A stretch of 64,000 nt of DNA from Hungatella sp. UBA3048 (GTDB lineage Bacteria > Bacillota > Clostridia > Lachnospirales > Lachnospiraceae): contig DFCS01000003.1 in assembly GCA_002367105.1 (NCBI GenBank), forward strand, positions 11,049 through 75,048. Reading direction: 5' to 3'. Under the pieces are notes generated by a model. That model was given only the letters and a program-made list of their open reading frames with translations, was not told the origin of the DNA and did not search any database. Below, in pieces: positions 25,197 through 33,751 of this stretch (positions are counted from its first letter, which is position 1; each line of letters opens with the position of its first letter). The translations under genes and the position numbers were made by a program.

Positions 25197-25796
25197 ATGG
25201 CAAGAAAAAAAAGAGACGAGCAGGCCGCCCAGACAAAAAACAACATCATACGGGTCGCCTTAAATTTAATTCAAAAAAAAGGGTATCACAACATGAGCAT
25301 CCGGCAGCTATGCCAGGAAGCCGGGATCTCTACCGGAGCGTTTTACCATCATTTTAGTTCCAAGGAAGAGATGATCAACAAGGGCTTTGCCCTGTACGAC
25401 GATGCTTTGGATCTTCTGCTGCAGCACTATGAATTCCACAATCCCGTTGAAGACATAAAATTTATATTACTGCACCAGACAAAATTTGTTATGGAGGAGT
25501 CAGCCAACCTGACAAAAGAACTGTATATCGCTCAGTTGTCAACAGATGTGAAATATTCCGTAAAGCCGGTAAGAAAGTACTATCAGACAGTAGAGGAACT
25601 GGCGGGAAAAGCGTTAGAGAAAGGTATGATTCATACCGATATGACGGTGCATGAGCTCACATCCTTTCTGATCCGAATCAACCGGGGTGTGATTATTGAC
25701 TGGTGTCTCAACGATTATTCCTATGATCTGATGAAACAGGCAGAAAAGGATCTGATATTCGTTCTGGACAAGCTGACGGCGCTTTTATCCAACTGA
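25197..25796 (+). CDS. TetR/AcrR-family regulator
   Basis: A 199-residue one-component regulator. The N-terminal basic tract (ARKKRDEQAAQTKNNIIRVA) leads into the helix-turn-helix (MSIRQLCQEAGISTGAFYHH then FSSKEEMINKG), typical of TetR. The C-terminal ligand domain is not recognisable. It is divergent from the acnX operon with about 170 bases between them, so it is likely that operon's local regulator. The start Met follows a weak ribosome site (TGGAGC), about 13 bases away. Confidence 0.9.
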   Translation: MARKKRDEQAAQTKNNIIRVALNLIQKKGYHNMSIRQLCQEAGISTGAFYHHFSSKEEMINKGFALYDDALDLLLQHYEFHNPVEDIKFILLHQTKFVMEESANLTKELYIAQLSTDVKYSVKPVRKYYQTVEELAGKALEKGMIHTDMTVHELTSFLIRINRGVIIDWCLNDYSYDLMKQAEKDLIFVLDKLTALLSN

Positions 25797-25841
25797 CACG
25801 ATTATCAAAGAACGATCCTTATGCAGAACAAAACATAATTT

Positions 25842-25890
25842 AAAAGTTAGCCGGAAACTAACAGGGAGTTAGTTTCCGGCTAACTTTTTG
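25842..25890 (+). terminator. Terminator after the TetR gene
   Basis: A near-perfect 21-base stem: AAAAGTTAGCCGG then AAACTAAC on the left, GTTAGTTT then CCGGCTAACTTTT on the right, around a 5-base loop (AGGGA) and ending in a T run. It is one of the strongest hairpins in the window. Confidence 0.9.
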
Positions 25891-25935
25891 AAACAAATCT
25901 TAAACTAGCTAAAACAATCATCCGATTATGTTCTA

Positions 25936-25964
25936 TTGACAAATACCACTATAATACATATAAT
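25936..25964 (+). promoter_or_regulatory. Perfect consensus promoter upstream of a small ORF and ridA
   Basis: TTGACA (25936-25941), 17-base spacer, TATAAT (25959-25964) is an exact sigma-A consensus. The next translation signal is AGGAGG in front of the 22-codon ORF at 25986, and ridA follows. Confidence 0.8.
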
Positions 25965-25985
25965 TGCGTCACAGGAGGTGTTGGA

Positions 25986-26054
25986 ATGGAAAAGCTTATA
26001 TATGACAGCAGCATTGAAAGCAATCGATATTCCATCTCTGTATTCGTTAAATAA
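25986..26054 (+). CDS. Small ORF of 22 codons, unknown
   Basis: The frame MEKLIYDSSIESNRYSISVF plus VK ends with TAA. It is preceded by AGGAGG and lies about 20 bases behind an exact consensus promoter, so it is likely to be transcribed and translated. I recognise no family. It could be a leader peptide, the start of a gene that has decayed, or a real microprotein. About 85 bases separate it from ridA. Confidence 0.4.
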   Translation: MEKLIYDSSIESNRYSISVFVK

Positions 26055-26139
26055 ATTTCTATCAATGGATAACTTTATATTATGAAAATATATAGCGGTA
26101 GAAATTATTTTATCCCAATACAGAAAGGTCTATAATAAA

Positions 26140-26535
26140 ATGAATCATGATGTAGTAAGTAGGTTAAATTTGTCAAGAGTAAGCAAAGCAGTAGGTAATT
26201 ATACCCACGTAACAAAAATAGAGCCTAATGCAGCATTTTACACCTTTTCCGGTCAGGTTGGAGCAGATTTGGACGGTAATTTTCCTGAAGAATTTAATCA
26301 GCAAGTAGACAATACATTTTTAAATATATCAAATCTATTAGAGAGTATGGATTTAACACCTGATAATGTTATTAAGGTTAATATATGGTCAACGGAACAA
26401 ATTGACTGGGATTACTTTGATAAAGTATATGATGACTTTTTTGGTAAGCCTTACCCTTCAATGACTATTGCCTATGTAAATGCCTTAGGGTTAGAAGAGA
26501 TAAAATTAGAAATTGAAATATGGGCAGCAAAATAA
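26140..26535 (+). CDS. RidA/YjgF family enamine/imine deaminase
   Basis: 131 residues of the RidA fold, which hydrolyses reactive enamine/imine intermediates such as 2-aminoacrylate. Visible segments are GNYTHVTKIEPNAAFYTFSG, QVDNTFLNISNLLESMDLTP and YPSMTIAYVNALGLEEIKLE. Canonical RidA has a catalytic Arg in the context RxxVxV; the matching stretch here is YPSMTIAYVNALG without the Arg, so it may belong to an Rid subfamily with other chemistry. It is transcribed from the consensus promoter at 25936 or a local one. Confidence 0.82.
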   Translation: MNHDVVSRLNLSRVSKAVGNYTHVTKIEPNAAFYTFSGQVGADLDGNFPEEFNQQVDNTFLNISNLLESMDLTPDNVIKVNIWSTEQIDWDYFDKVYDDFFGKPYPSMTIAYVNALGLEEIKLEIEIWAAK

Positions 26536-26591
26536 TTTTATTCCAACTTTGAACCAGAAACCCCATTATTGGGCAAAGACGAACCTTAATC

Positions 26592-26624
26592 AAGAGGGCG
26601 AAGCAACGAATGCTTCGCCCTCTT
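26592..26624. terminator. Bidirectional terminator between ridA and the ABC operon
   Basis: AAGAGGGCGAAGCA pairs perfectly with TGCTTCGCCCTCTT around a 5-base loop (ACGAA), with T-rich flanks. It serves the convergent ridA (plus) and the solute-binding protein gene (minus). Confidence 0.85.
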
Positions 26625-26641
26625 TGAATGCTGGGGCATGT

Positions 26642-28105
26642 TTATTTATTCTTTGAAGCCTGGAACTCATCCATCTGCTTTTGAACCTCTGCCACATATT
26701 CGTCAATGCCTGCTTTTTTCAGTGCCTCCAAAGCCTTTGGATACTCTGTGTCAAAATCTACGAATCCGTAGAGAATCGGTGCCATCTGCTTTCCTGCCAC
26801 CTCTTTGATTGCTGTTTCAATTACCTTTACCTTCTCGTTATTGAAGCGGAAGCCAAGCATATTGGAGGTGACTGCCTTATCGTCCCAGCTTTCATAGGTA
26901 TCAATGTAACTCTGTTCGATTTCGGGTGCAAATAACTGATAATTCTTGTTACGGAACATCCATTCATAGAAGAATTCATCATTTACCAGCTTTTTAATTC
27001 TTCCGTCAACAATATCATAATCCTTCCCCTTCACGCCGTATAAAGCCATCAGGTAATTATCCTGTGAAGAGTAAAGCCAGTCAATGAATTTCATTGCTCC
27101 TTCCGGATTGGGTGCTGTCTGTGGTATGCAAAGGACTTCACCGCCGGTGGCAATGATATAGCGGGGCTCCTCCGGTTTCAGGATATAGTTCTGTAATCTG
27201 GCATCAGGAGCATTGGCTTTCACGCTGCTGATAATCTCATTTTCTTTGCCAAGAGAGCCCTCTACCCATAAGTATAAGCCTGTCTGCATACGGGAATCCC
27301 TCTCATTGTATTTGGTCGTTAAATCATCGGAATATAAGCCTTCATGATACATCTGGCGGTTATACTGCGCAACCTTCTTGAAAGCATCGGTTTCATAGTA
27401 ATCATAGACTTTATTTGTGGTATCACCATATACAACGGTATCTTCATTGGCGCACCAGGAAAGCTGTTCATCGGCAAAATATCTGGTCAGGGGCTTAAAG
27501 ATGGGGTCTGCAGGCCCTTTCATTTCCGGATACAATTTCTTTGCCTTTTCTGCAAATAATTTCAAATCCTCTGCCGTCTTAATCTCCGTCATGCCACAGG
27601 CTTCCAGAATATCCTGGCGGACACAGACCATCTGGAACATTCCGGAGGAAGGAGCATAAGCGGATGGGATCCCATAAACCTCTCCGTTAATGGTAGCACC
27701 CTTTAGCTGCTCTTCGGGAAGCACCTTTAATAAATTCTGGCCATATTTGTCAATTAGGTCATTCAGCACAGCAGCCTGTTTCTTATTAACAATGGTGGCT
27801 AAATCGGGAAGTCCGTCCCAATATAGGTCGATGGGCTCCTGGGCTGCCAGCATGATATCTTTTTGCTCCCAATACTGGTCCCATGGAGTATAAACCATTT
27901 CCACCTTAATGCCTAAATCCTCTTTCATTTTCTCAGCAAACTCATTACTCATAAATTCTGACATTCTATCACTTTCATCACCGGGATAAAGAATCGTTAC
28001 GGTTTTGATATCAGTGCCTTCTTTCGATTCACCCTTACTGCTGCATCCCCCAAGTAAACCGATTGCCATTATCGCGGCAGCTGTCAGTATAAATAGTCTT
28101 TTCAT
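26642..28105 (-). CDS. ABC sugar transporter solute-binding lipoprotein (LipO/YtcQ type)
   Basis: A 487-residue extracellular binding protein. The N-terminus is a lipoprotein signal with lipobox LLGGC, giving a lipid-anchored Cys near residue 21. The mature part has the type seen with LplB/LplC permeases (YPGDESDRMSEFMSNEFAEK, MKFIDWLYSSQDNYLMALYG). It captures an oligosaccharide for the permeases encoded upstream. It is the last gene of the operon, unusual since binding proteins are often first. No ATPase is encoded nearby; such systems commonly share an MsmK-type ATPase. Confidence 0.92.
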   Translation of the reverse strand: MKRLFILTAAAIMAIGLLGGCSSKGESKEGTDIKTVTILYPGDESDRMSEFMSNEFAEKMKEDLGIKVEMVYTPWDQYWEQKDIMLAAQEPIDLYWDGLPDLATIVNKKQAAVLNDLIDKYGQNLLKVLPEEQLKGATINGEVYGIPSAYAPSSGMFQMVCVRQDILEACGMTEIKTAEDLKLFAEKAKKLYPEMKGPADPIFKPLTRYFADEQLSWCANEDTVVYGDTTNKVYDYYETDAFKKVAQYNRQMYHEGLYSDDLTTKYNERDSRMQTGLYLWVEGSLGKENEIISSVKANAPDARLQNYILKPEEPRYIIATGGEVLCIPQTAPNPEGAMKFIDWLYSSQDNYLMALYGVKGKDYDIVDGRIKKLVNDEFFYEWMFRNKNYQLFAPEIEQSYIDTYESWDDKAVTSNMLGFRFNNEKVKVIETAIKEVAGKQMAPILYGFVDFDTEYPKALEALKKAGIDEYVAEVQKQMDEFQASKNK

Positions 28106-28173
28106 TGCAATACCCTCCTTTTGGTTTATGTTAAGCCTTTCTCCTGGCCTACCAATGAATTTTACTACAGGGC

Positions 28174-29067
28174 TTATTCCTTCACTGCTCCTGTCATAAT
28201 ACCCTGTACGAAATATTTTTGTACAAAGGGATATAAGAAGATAATCGGGCCTATGGTTATTACCGTAACTGCCATTTTCATCGTTTCAGAGGGCAGTGTG
28301 ATCCCTGCGGCAGCGCCGGAAGGAATACGCCCCGAACTAATGGCATTTACATTTGAAAGAATTGTATAGAGGTAATATTGGAGAGGAAACAAATCCTTGT
28401 CATTAATAAAAATCAGGGCATTCCACCAGTCATTCCAGTATTGAAGGGCATACATAAGGCCTACGGTGAGCATAGCAGTTTTACTGAGGGGAAGTGCAAT
28501 CCTCCAATAAATCAGCATATAACTTGCTCCGTCAATTTTAGCCGCCTCGTATAAGGAAGGCGAAATGCTTGAAAAATAGGTTCTCATAAGGAACATGTTC
28601 CAGACACTGAAAATAGAAGGAAGAATCAGCGCCAGAATGTTATTCTTTAATCCGTAGTAATTCACACAAACCACATACCAGGGAATGAGGCCCGCGGAAA
28701 ATACAATGGTGAAGTTACATAAAAAGGCAATGACATTACGGTACTTTAAGCTCTTAATCGATAACGCAAAGGCAATCATACTGGTTATGATCATAGCTCC
28801 GACAGTTCCGGCTACCGTAACAAAAATGGTGACTCCGTAAGACTTTAATATCCTCATGCCACTGTTTGCAAAAATATAAATGTATGTATTAAGGGTAAAC
28901 TTCTGCGGGATAGCAGAATAACCATGCATGACGATTTCACGTTCCGAGGATAGGGACACACCTAAGGTAAGAACAAGGGGATACAGACAAAGCAGCCCGA
29001 ATAAGCCAATAAACAGATAAGCCAGGATCGTAACCAGGTGATCGCCGAATGATTTGCTTTTTCTCAT
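28174..29067 (-). CDS. LplC/YtcP-type carbohydrate ABC permease
   Basis: A 297-residue permease with six predicted membrane helices and the cytoplasmic EAA-type loop (LYEAAKIDGASYMLIYWRIA, then LPLSKTAMLT) that contacts the ATPase. It is the CUT1 partner of the upstream permease, whose stop overlaps its start. The substrate is probably an oligosaccharide or glycoside; the LplABC/YtcQP type is linked to complex plant or host glycans in other Firmicutes. Confidence 0.93.
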   Translation of the reverse strand: MRKSKSFGDHLVTILAYLFIGLFGLLCLYPLVLTLGVSLSSEREIVMHGYSAIPQKFTLNTYIYIFANSGMRILKSYGVTIFVTVAGTVGAMIITSMIAFALSIKSLKYRNVIAFLCNFTIVFSAGLIPWYVVCVNYYGLKNNILALILPSIFSVWNMFLMRTYFSSISPSLYEAAKIDGASYMLIYWRIALPLSKTAMLTVGLMYALQYWNDWWNALIFINDKDLFPLQYYLYTILSNVNAISSGRIPSGAAAGITLPSETMKMAVTVITIGPIIFLYPFVQKYFVQGIMTGAVKE

Positions 29068-30035
29068 TAAAATAATCCCTCCCCGTCATTATATTTTTTT
29101 GCTAACCGGTTGGCAGCGGATACCAGAATCAGTCCCATCACCGACTGGAACAGTCCAATTGCGGTTGCATAGGAAAATCCCAGGGTTCTCATGCTCTGAT
29201 ATACATAAGTATCTATTACGGTTACCGCATCAATCAATACCGGATTGTTGCCTACAATACCGTAGATCATGCCGAAATCACCGTAAAAAATACGTCCGAT
29301 ACTCATAAGAGTCAGTACAACGGCCGTCGGTTTCAGCATGGGAATGGTGAGATACAAAATTCTCTGGAACTTGTTTGCACCGTCCACTTTTGCAGCCTCA
29401 TATAAGGAACCGTCGAACGTTGCCATGGCTGCCATGTAAATGATGGAACTGTATCCGCTCCACTTCCACATACTGGCGGTAATTATGATGCCCTTCCAGT
29501 ACTTGGGTTCCGCATACCACTTCACCGGTTCCATTCCCAATGACCGCAGCATATTGTTGATAACGCCCACATCGGTGGAAAAAAATCCGTAGATAATCGT
29601 GCCTACTACGACCCAGGAAAGGAAATACGGAAAAAACATAAAGCTTTGTGCCAGTTTCTTAAAAAGCTCACTCCTGATTTCATTGAAAAATATTGAAATA
29701 CTGATCGGAACAATCAGACCCAGTATGATTCCAAAGAAATTGATAAACAGTGTGTTATAAGTTACCCGCCATCCCATACTGCTCTCGGAAAAGAAATACT
29801 TGAAGTTATTCAAGCCTACAAACTTGCTTCCAAAGATACCATCCATTACATTGAAGTCGGTAAATGCCATCCAGGTACCTGCAAAAGGTATGTAGCAAAA
29901 CATAACCAGTACAATCAGAGCAGGCATACACATAAGATACAGGCCCTTGTTTCTTTTTATTTCACGCAGGAATTCTTTTTTCCGGTCTTCTTTATGCCCC
30001 GGTGCTTCCTTTTGAATTCTTTTTGATTTCATCAC
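29067..30035 (-). CDS. LplB-type carbohydrate ABC permease
   Basis: 322 residues with six predicted membrane helices after a Lys-rich cytoplasmic N-terminus. The permease loop is SLYEAAKVDGANKFQRILYL then TIPMLKPTAVVLTL. The typical LplB stretch FNYIPFAGTWMAFTDFNVMD-like (CYIPFAGTWMAFTDFNVMDG) is present near helix 1. It overlaps the next permease gene by one base (ATGA-type junction) and forms the heterodimeric channel with it. Confidence 0.93.
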   Translation of the reverse strand: MMKSKRIQKEAPGHKEDRKKEFLREIKRNKGLYLMCMPALIVLVMFCYIPFAGTWMAFTDFNVMDGIFGSKFVGLNNFKYFFSESSMGWRVTYNTLFINFFGIILGLIVPISISIFFNEIRSELFKKLAQSFMFFPYFLSWVVVGTIIYGFFSTDVGVINNMLRSLGMEPVKWYAEPKYWKGIIITASMWKWSGYSSIIYMAAMATFDGSLYEAAKVDGANKFQRILYLTIPMLKPTAVVLTLMSIGRIFYGDFGMIYGIVGNNPVLIDAVTVIDTYVYQSMRTLGFSYATAIGLFQSVMGLILVSAANRLAKKYNDGEGLF

Positions 30036-30058
30036 TCTTCACCACTCTTTTCCGTTTT

Positions 30059-31315
30059 TTAAGAGTTTCGCAGCCGGCTTTTTAATGCATCCACATCAAT
30101 TATTTCACCGGTTATTCTGGATTGCTCTGCCGCATAAGCCATCACATGGCTTTCCACTGACTGGGTTATGGAGGATCTGCTGCTGTTGCTGCGAGCTTCC
30201 ATCTGACTGATAAAATCATCCATCAGGGCCACATCTCCTCCTCCATGGCCTCCCTGTGGCTGACCGGTATGAATGATTCTCTGCTCAAAACCATCAATTG
30301 CATTGGAAGCAAATTTTGTTACCTCAATCTGGTTCAGACTGTCATCCCCTCTGATTTCCCCATTTTCGCACATAACCTTGATTGTCCGGCTGATTTTATT
30401 CGTAAAACCGCTTAAATTAAAGCTGACTGTTACATCATTCTTAAATTCGATTAATACCACCTGATTGTCACACACGTCGTTGTCACAGCGGTATACACAA
30501 CGTCCATAGGGGCCTTCTGCCAAAGCTTTGTTGATCCCTTCTTCCGTCTGGTCCTGGGTAAGTACCGTAGCAGGCCAGCTGCCCACGATCGGTAAGTAGG
30601 CCTTACGGGCATCAAAGCGGCAGTCTCCGGCTACCTTACAGGTCAGGCAGCGTTCGGAGCTGTCCTTTGGAGCACTCTCTTCTTTAAAATATTTTAAACT
30701 GCCAAAGGAAGCTATTTTTTTCGCCTCACTGCCCACCAGCCAGGCAAGGATATCCATATCATGGCAGGACTTTTGCATCACCAGAGGGCTGGATAAATCA
30801 CTTCTCCTCCAATTTCCTCTGACAAAGGAATGGGCAATGTGATAATTCCCAACATTCTCATTATGCTGGATGGTGATTACCTTCCCCAACTCTCCGCTGT
30901 CGATCATATCTTTAATTGCCGCAAAAAAATTCGTATATCTGAGCACATGGCACACAATAACCTTACAGCCCTTCTGATTTGCCTTATCCTGGATCAAAAG
31001 ACATTCCTTTGGATTGGGAGATATGGGCTTTTCAAGAAGAATATCATATCCAAGCTCCAGAGCATCCAGAACCTGCTTACAATGGTCCTGGTCCATAGAT
31101 GCAATGATTACGGCATCGGCAATCCTGCCCTTCTGATAAAAATCCTCTATATTTTTAAACTGCATTTCAGACGGAATACCGAAGATTTCCGCCGCAGCTG
31201 ATCTTCTTTCCTCCTCTGGCTCCACCACCGCTACAATATCTGCCTTTTTTGTTTCAAAGGCCTGCTTGGAATAAATCATTCCCCTCTGTCCTGCACCAAC
31301 CAATGCAATTTTCAA
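30059..31315 (-). CDS. Gfo/Idh/MocA family oxidoreductase
   Basis: A 418-residue NAD(P)-dependent oxidoreductase. The Rossmann motif is IALVGAGQRGMIYSKQAF. The family lysine is in DILLEKPISPNPKECLLI, and the C-terminal sheet domain includes SCHDMDILAWLVGSEAKKIA. A Cys-rich insert (SSERCLTCKVAGDCRFDARK and RCVYRCDNDVCDN) may bind a metal and is seen in some sugar-dehydrogenase members. It probably oxidises or reduces a sugar released by the operon's other enzymes. It lies between the permeases and the DUF4832-like gene. Confidence 0.92.
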   Translation of the reverse strand: MKIALVGAGQRGMIYSKQAFETKKADIVAVVEPEEERRSAAAEIFGIPSEMQFKNIEDFYQKGRIADAVIIASMDQDHCKQVLDALELGYDILLEKPISPNPKECLLIQDKANQKGCKVIVCHVLRYTNFFAAIKDMIDSGELGKVITIQHNENVGNYHIAHSFVRGNWRRSDLSSPLVMQKSCHDMDILAWLVGSEAKKIASFGSLKYFKEESAPKDSSERCLTCKVAGDCRFDARKAYLPIVGSWPATVLTQDQTEEGINKALAEGPYGRCVYRCDNDVCDNQVVLIEFKNDVTVSFNLSGFTNKISRTIKVMCENGEIRGDDSLNQIEVTKFASNAIDGFEQRIIHTGQPQGGHGGGDVALMDDFISQMEARSNSSRSSITQSVESHVMAYAAEQSRITGEIIDVDALKSRLRNS

Positions 31316-31355
31316 TTTTCTTTCCTCCTGCTAATATTTTCTGTCGTCCATCGGA

Positions 31356-32438
31356 TCAATCGGGAAGCTGCGGGTCCTCCAGCGGATAATAGCCATCGGG
31401 ATAGAAATCATCCCAGGCATGTGCCAGATCCACTGCCGTGTCTTTACACACCTCCACAGTTCCCATCCTGTAATAACCGTCCTTTTCCTCCATCCGGACA
31501 TCCAGCTCCATGGGGCTGTCATCCGCAAAGAAAATCCCAACTGACAAACCGTATTCACCAAGGGGCAGTATCGGCAAGGAAATAATCTCATTGTGGGTAA
31601 TATCCCCAACCTTCCAGGCACCTTTGTCAATGTTTAAGACAAATTCCCGCCGCTCCCCTTCCCTTTCCAGACGAAGCCTTAAGCTGTAATCCAGGTAGCA
31701 GGGCGCACTTCCCTTATTTACAAACCAAAATCGGAGGGGGAGTGCTCCCTTTGATGCGATTTTCTTTGGATAGGTCAGTCTTCTTATGGAAAAGTCATAA
31801 CCTGCATCCATGAGGCGGTTGGAGAGACCGGCGTGCCAGCGCAAGCTTTCCCGGCGGATATTCTCTCCAGGGCTCTCCTCTTCTATTTGAAGCAGTACCG
31901 GCATACGCTGCCAGGTATTTTGAAGCCGGTATACGGCAAATTTTTCACAGCAGCTGATCCAGTTATCTTCGCTGCAATTTACAATAAGGCCAAAAGGGTA
32001 TTCATGATCCTTTAGATACTGCAGCAAGACCTCCTGTTCAAGGCTAACCAACAATGGGATGCCCTTAAAGGCTTCCAGATAAGCATCCCAGATTCCCTGG
32101 CTTCTGTCTTCCGGGGAAACCGCAACACCAATTAGCTTTTTATTATTCAGAGCGCTTGCAACTCTCCTGATTAAGTGTATAAAACATTCCTCTGAGCCCT
32201 TCTTTAACCAGGCAGGAAGTACCTGTTTTATAGTAAGGACCGGATTATGTACCTCTGCAAGTGCTTCATTTAACCGGTTTAGGTGATAATTACCACGAAG
32301 AGGTTCCAGCTCCTCCCAGGTGAGTTCAACTATCTGGTACTGCCCTCTGCCAGGATTTACTGTAACCCCGGCAAGGGGCATCGGCCGTATTTTATAAGTC
32401 TCATAGGGACTGTAATGTTCCAGTGCATATTTACCCAT
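31356..32438 (-). CDS. DUF4832-like protein, short paralogue
   Basis: A 360-residue protein without signal peptide. Its second half (SLRWHAGLSNRLMDAGYDFS, IRRLTYPKKIASKGALPLRF, WFVNKGSAPCYLDYSLRLRL) parallels the DUF4832-type C-terminal domain of the gene at 33752-35074 (FELRKLTYNPVVKKGDVLRI, RGLWANTGVAPIYHRYPLVV). The N-terminal part looks like a reduced glycosidase-type barrel (LTWEELEPLRGNYHLNRLNE). It appears to be a shortened paralogue, perhaps a second glycoside-processing enzyme. No catalytic acid pair could be assigned. Confidence 0.6.
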   Translation of the reverse strand: MGKYALEHYSPYETYKIRPMPLAGVTVNPGRGQYQIVELTWEELEPLRGNYHLNRLNEALAEVHNPVLTIKQVLPAWLKKGSEECFIHLIRRVASALNNKKLIGVAVSPEDRSQGIWDAYLEAFKGIPLLVSLEQEVLLQYLKDHEYPFGLIVNCSEDNWISCCEKFAVYRLQNTWQRMPVLLQIEEESPGENIRRESLRWHAGLSNRLMDAGYDFSIRRLTYPKKIASKGALPLRFWFVNKGSAPCYLDYSLRLRLEREGERREFVLNIDKGAWKVGDITHNEIISLPILPLGEYGLSVGIFFADDSPMELDVRMEEKDGYYRMGTVEVCKDTAVDLAHAWDDFYPDGYYPLEDPQLPD

Positions 32439-32451
32439 GGGCAGCTCCTCC

Positions 32452-33741
32452 TTATTTTAAATGGCTGTCAGCAATTTGTCTGAAGCGTGCAATATCATCC
32501 TGTGTGATATAAGGCATCTGATCCGTTTGATCCGCTTCTTCCTTTAGAACCACCATACTCAGGTTATTAAAACGCGCTCCTGTTGCCATATAAGCAGCCG
32601 CCGCTTTTTGCAGGGAGGTCTTAAGCTCAACCTTTGTTTCATCGGCTTTCCAGTCACCGAATACCTCATACCGAAGCATGGCATCTCCCTCTTTAACCGG
32701 ATATAGATAAAATTGACGCTGGACCTTTATAATATTGCTGGTATCATGATCAAGCACCAGAGATAGTCTTGAATCATACAGCCAGCTTTCACTCCAAAAG
32801 CCTTTGACCGGCAATTCCGGAAAATAAGTCTTGTAAAACTCCAGCGCCAGCACCATGGAATTCTTAAGTCTCTCAGGGTTATATCCCGGTCCGGAAGGCA
32901 CATGGAGCGCCAGAAGCATATCCCCCTGGTTTAAGGCTTCCGCCCATTCCTTCTTTATAAGCGTTACGGGGACCCTCTCCACAAAGCCCATGGGATTGAT
33001 GGGATTTGCGGTAATCTCCTCCTTTGTCTCCTGCCAGTGGGAAGCAAAGGCTCCTGCCTTATCATAAACTCCGTTTATTCCGTTAAACTGCCCGTCTCTG
33101 CGGAATTCCTCTCCGCCATGCTTTAGGGCCGTTACCTGCCCGGAAACCTTATTCCGGTACATGGTAAATGTATCGCCAAAGCGGCAAGGAATAAACAGAA
33201 ACCGGTCCATAAGAAAGATGGAGCAGGTGTAAAAATTCATATCCCAGGGAAAATCACTTACGCTTACATCACCCCGAACCAGTTTCTCTAATTGGGATTT
33301 AATGGGCTGGAAAGGGATATCCCGATAATAATGCTCCGGAACGCCCCGTTCCTTTAAAAGCTTTATGGAAGGAACCACACAAGCCAGCAGAAGAAGGAAG
33401 GAATAAAGCTCTCCATACTCTGACATGCACACAGGAGTCATATTTTTATAGTTATCTACGTCACAGCGGTTTCTGGCAGAGCACATATCCCATACCAGGA
33501 ATTTGGAGAAATGAAACAGTCTCGGGTCCCCTTCCACTGCTTCTGCCGCCTTTATCAATAGCTGCCTCTTCTTCTCCGGAAGGTTGAATTTCTCAAACAC
33601 TTCCTTTAAAAATCTCCTTTCGATAAAATGGATATCCTCTTCCCCGGGGTAGCCGGCATAGAATTGCTCCAGCCCCTCAGGCAGATTGTCAAAACCGCAA
33701 TAATCCACACATTCTTTAAATCCATACGATAAATGTCCCAT
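32452..33741 (-). CDS. Acyltransferase-domain protein (NAT_N/GNAT_C, DUF5596 type)
   Basis: A 429-residue soluble protein. The C-terminal half fits the GNAT_C type: LLALHVPSGPGYNPERLKNS, EFYKTYFPELPVKGFWSESW and LVLDHDTSNIIKVQRQFYLY. The N-terminal half is helical and fits the NAT_N domain. Function is not established for this family; it is often annotated only as acyltransferase domain-containing. It lies between the two DUF4832-type genes with gaps of about 10-13 bases, so it works in the same sugar pathway. Family recalled from conserved segments, moderate certainty. Confidence 0.65.
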   Translation of the reverse strand: MGHLSYGFKECVDYCGFDNLPEGLEQFYAGYPGEEDIHFIERRFLKEVFEKFNLPEKKRQLLIKAAEAVEGDPRLFHFSKFLVWDMCSARNRCDVDNYKNMTPVCMSEYGELYSFLLLLACVVPSIKLLKERGVPEHYYRDIPFQPIKSQLEKLVRGDVSVSDFPWDMNFYTCSIFLMDRFLFIPCRFGDTFTMYRNKVSGQVTALKHGGEEFRRDGQFNGINGVYDKAGAFASHWQETKEEITANPINPMGFVERVPVTLIKKEWAEALNQGDMLLALHVPSGPGYNPERLKNSMVLALEFYKTYFPELPVKGFWSESWLYDSRLSLVLDHDTSNIIKVQRQFYLYPVKEGDAMLRYEVFGDWKADETKVELKTSLQKAAAAYMATGARFNNLSMVVLKEEADQTDQMPYITQDDIARFRQIADSHLK

Positions 33742-33751
33742 ACTCTTCCCT

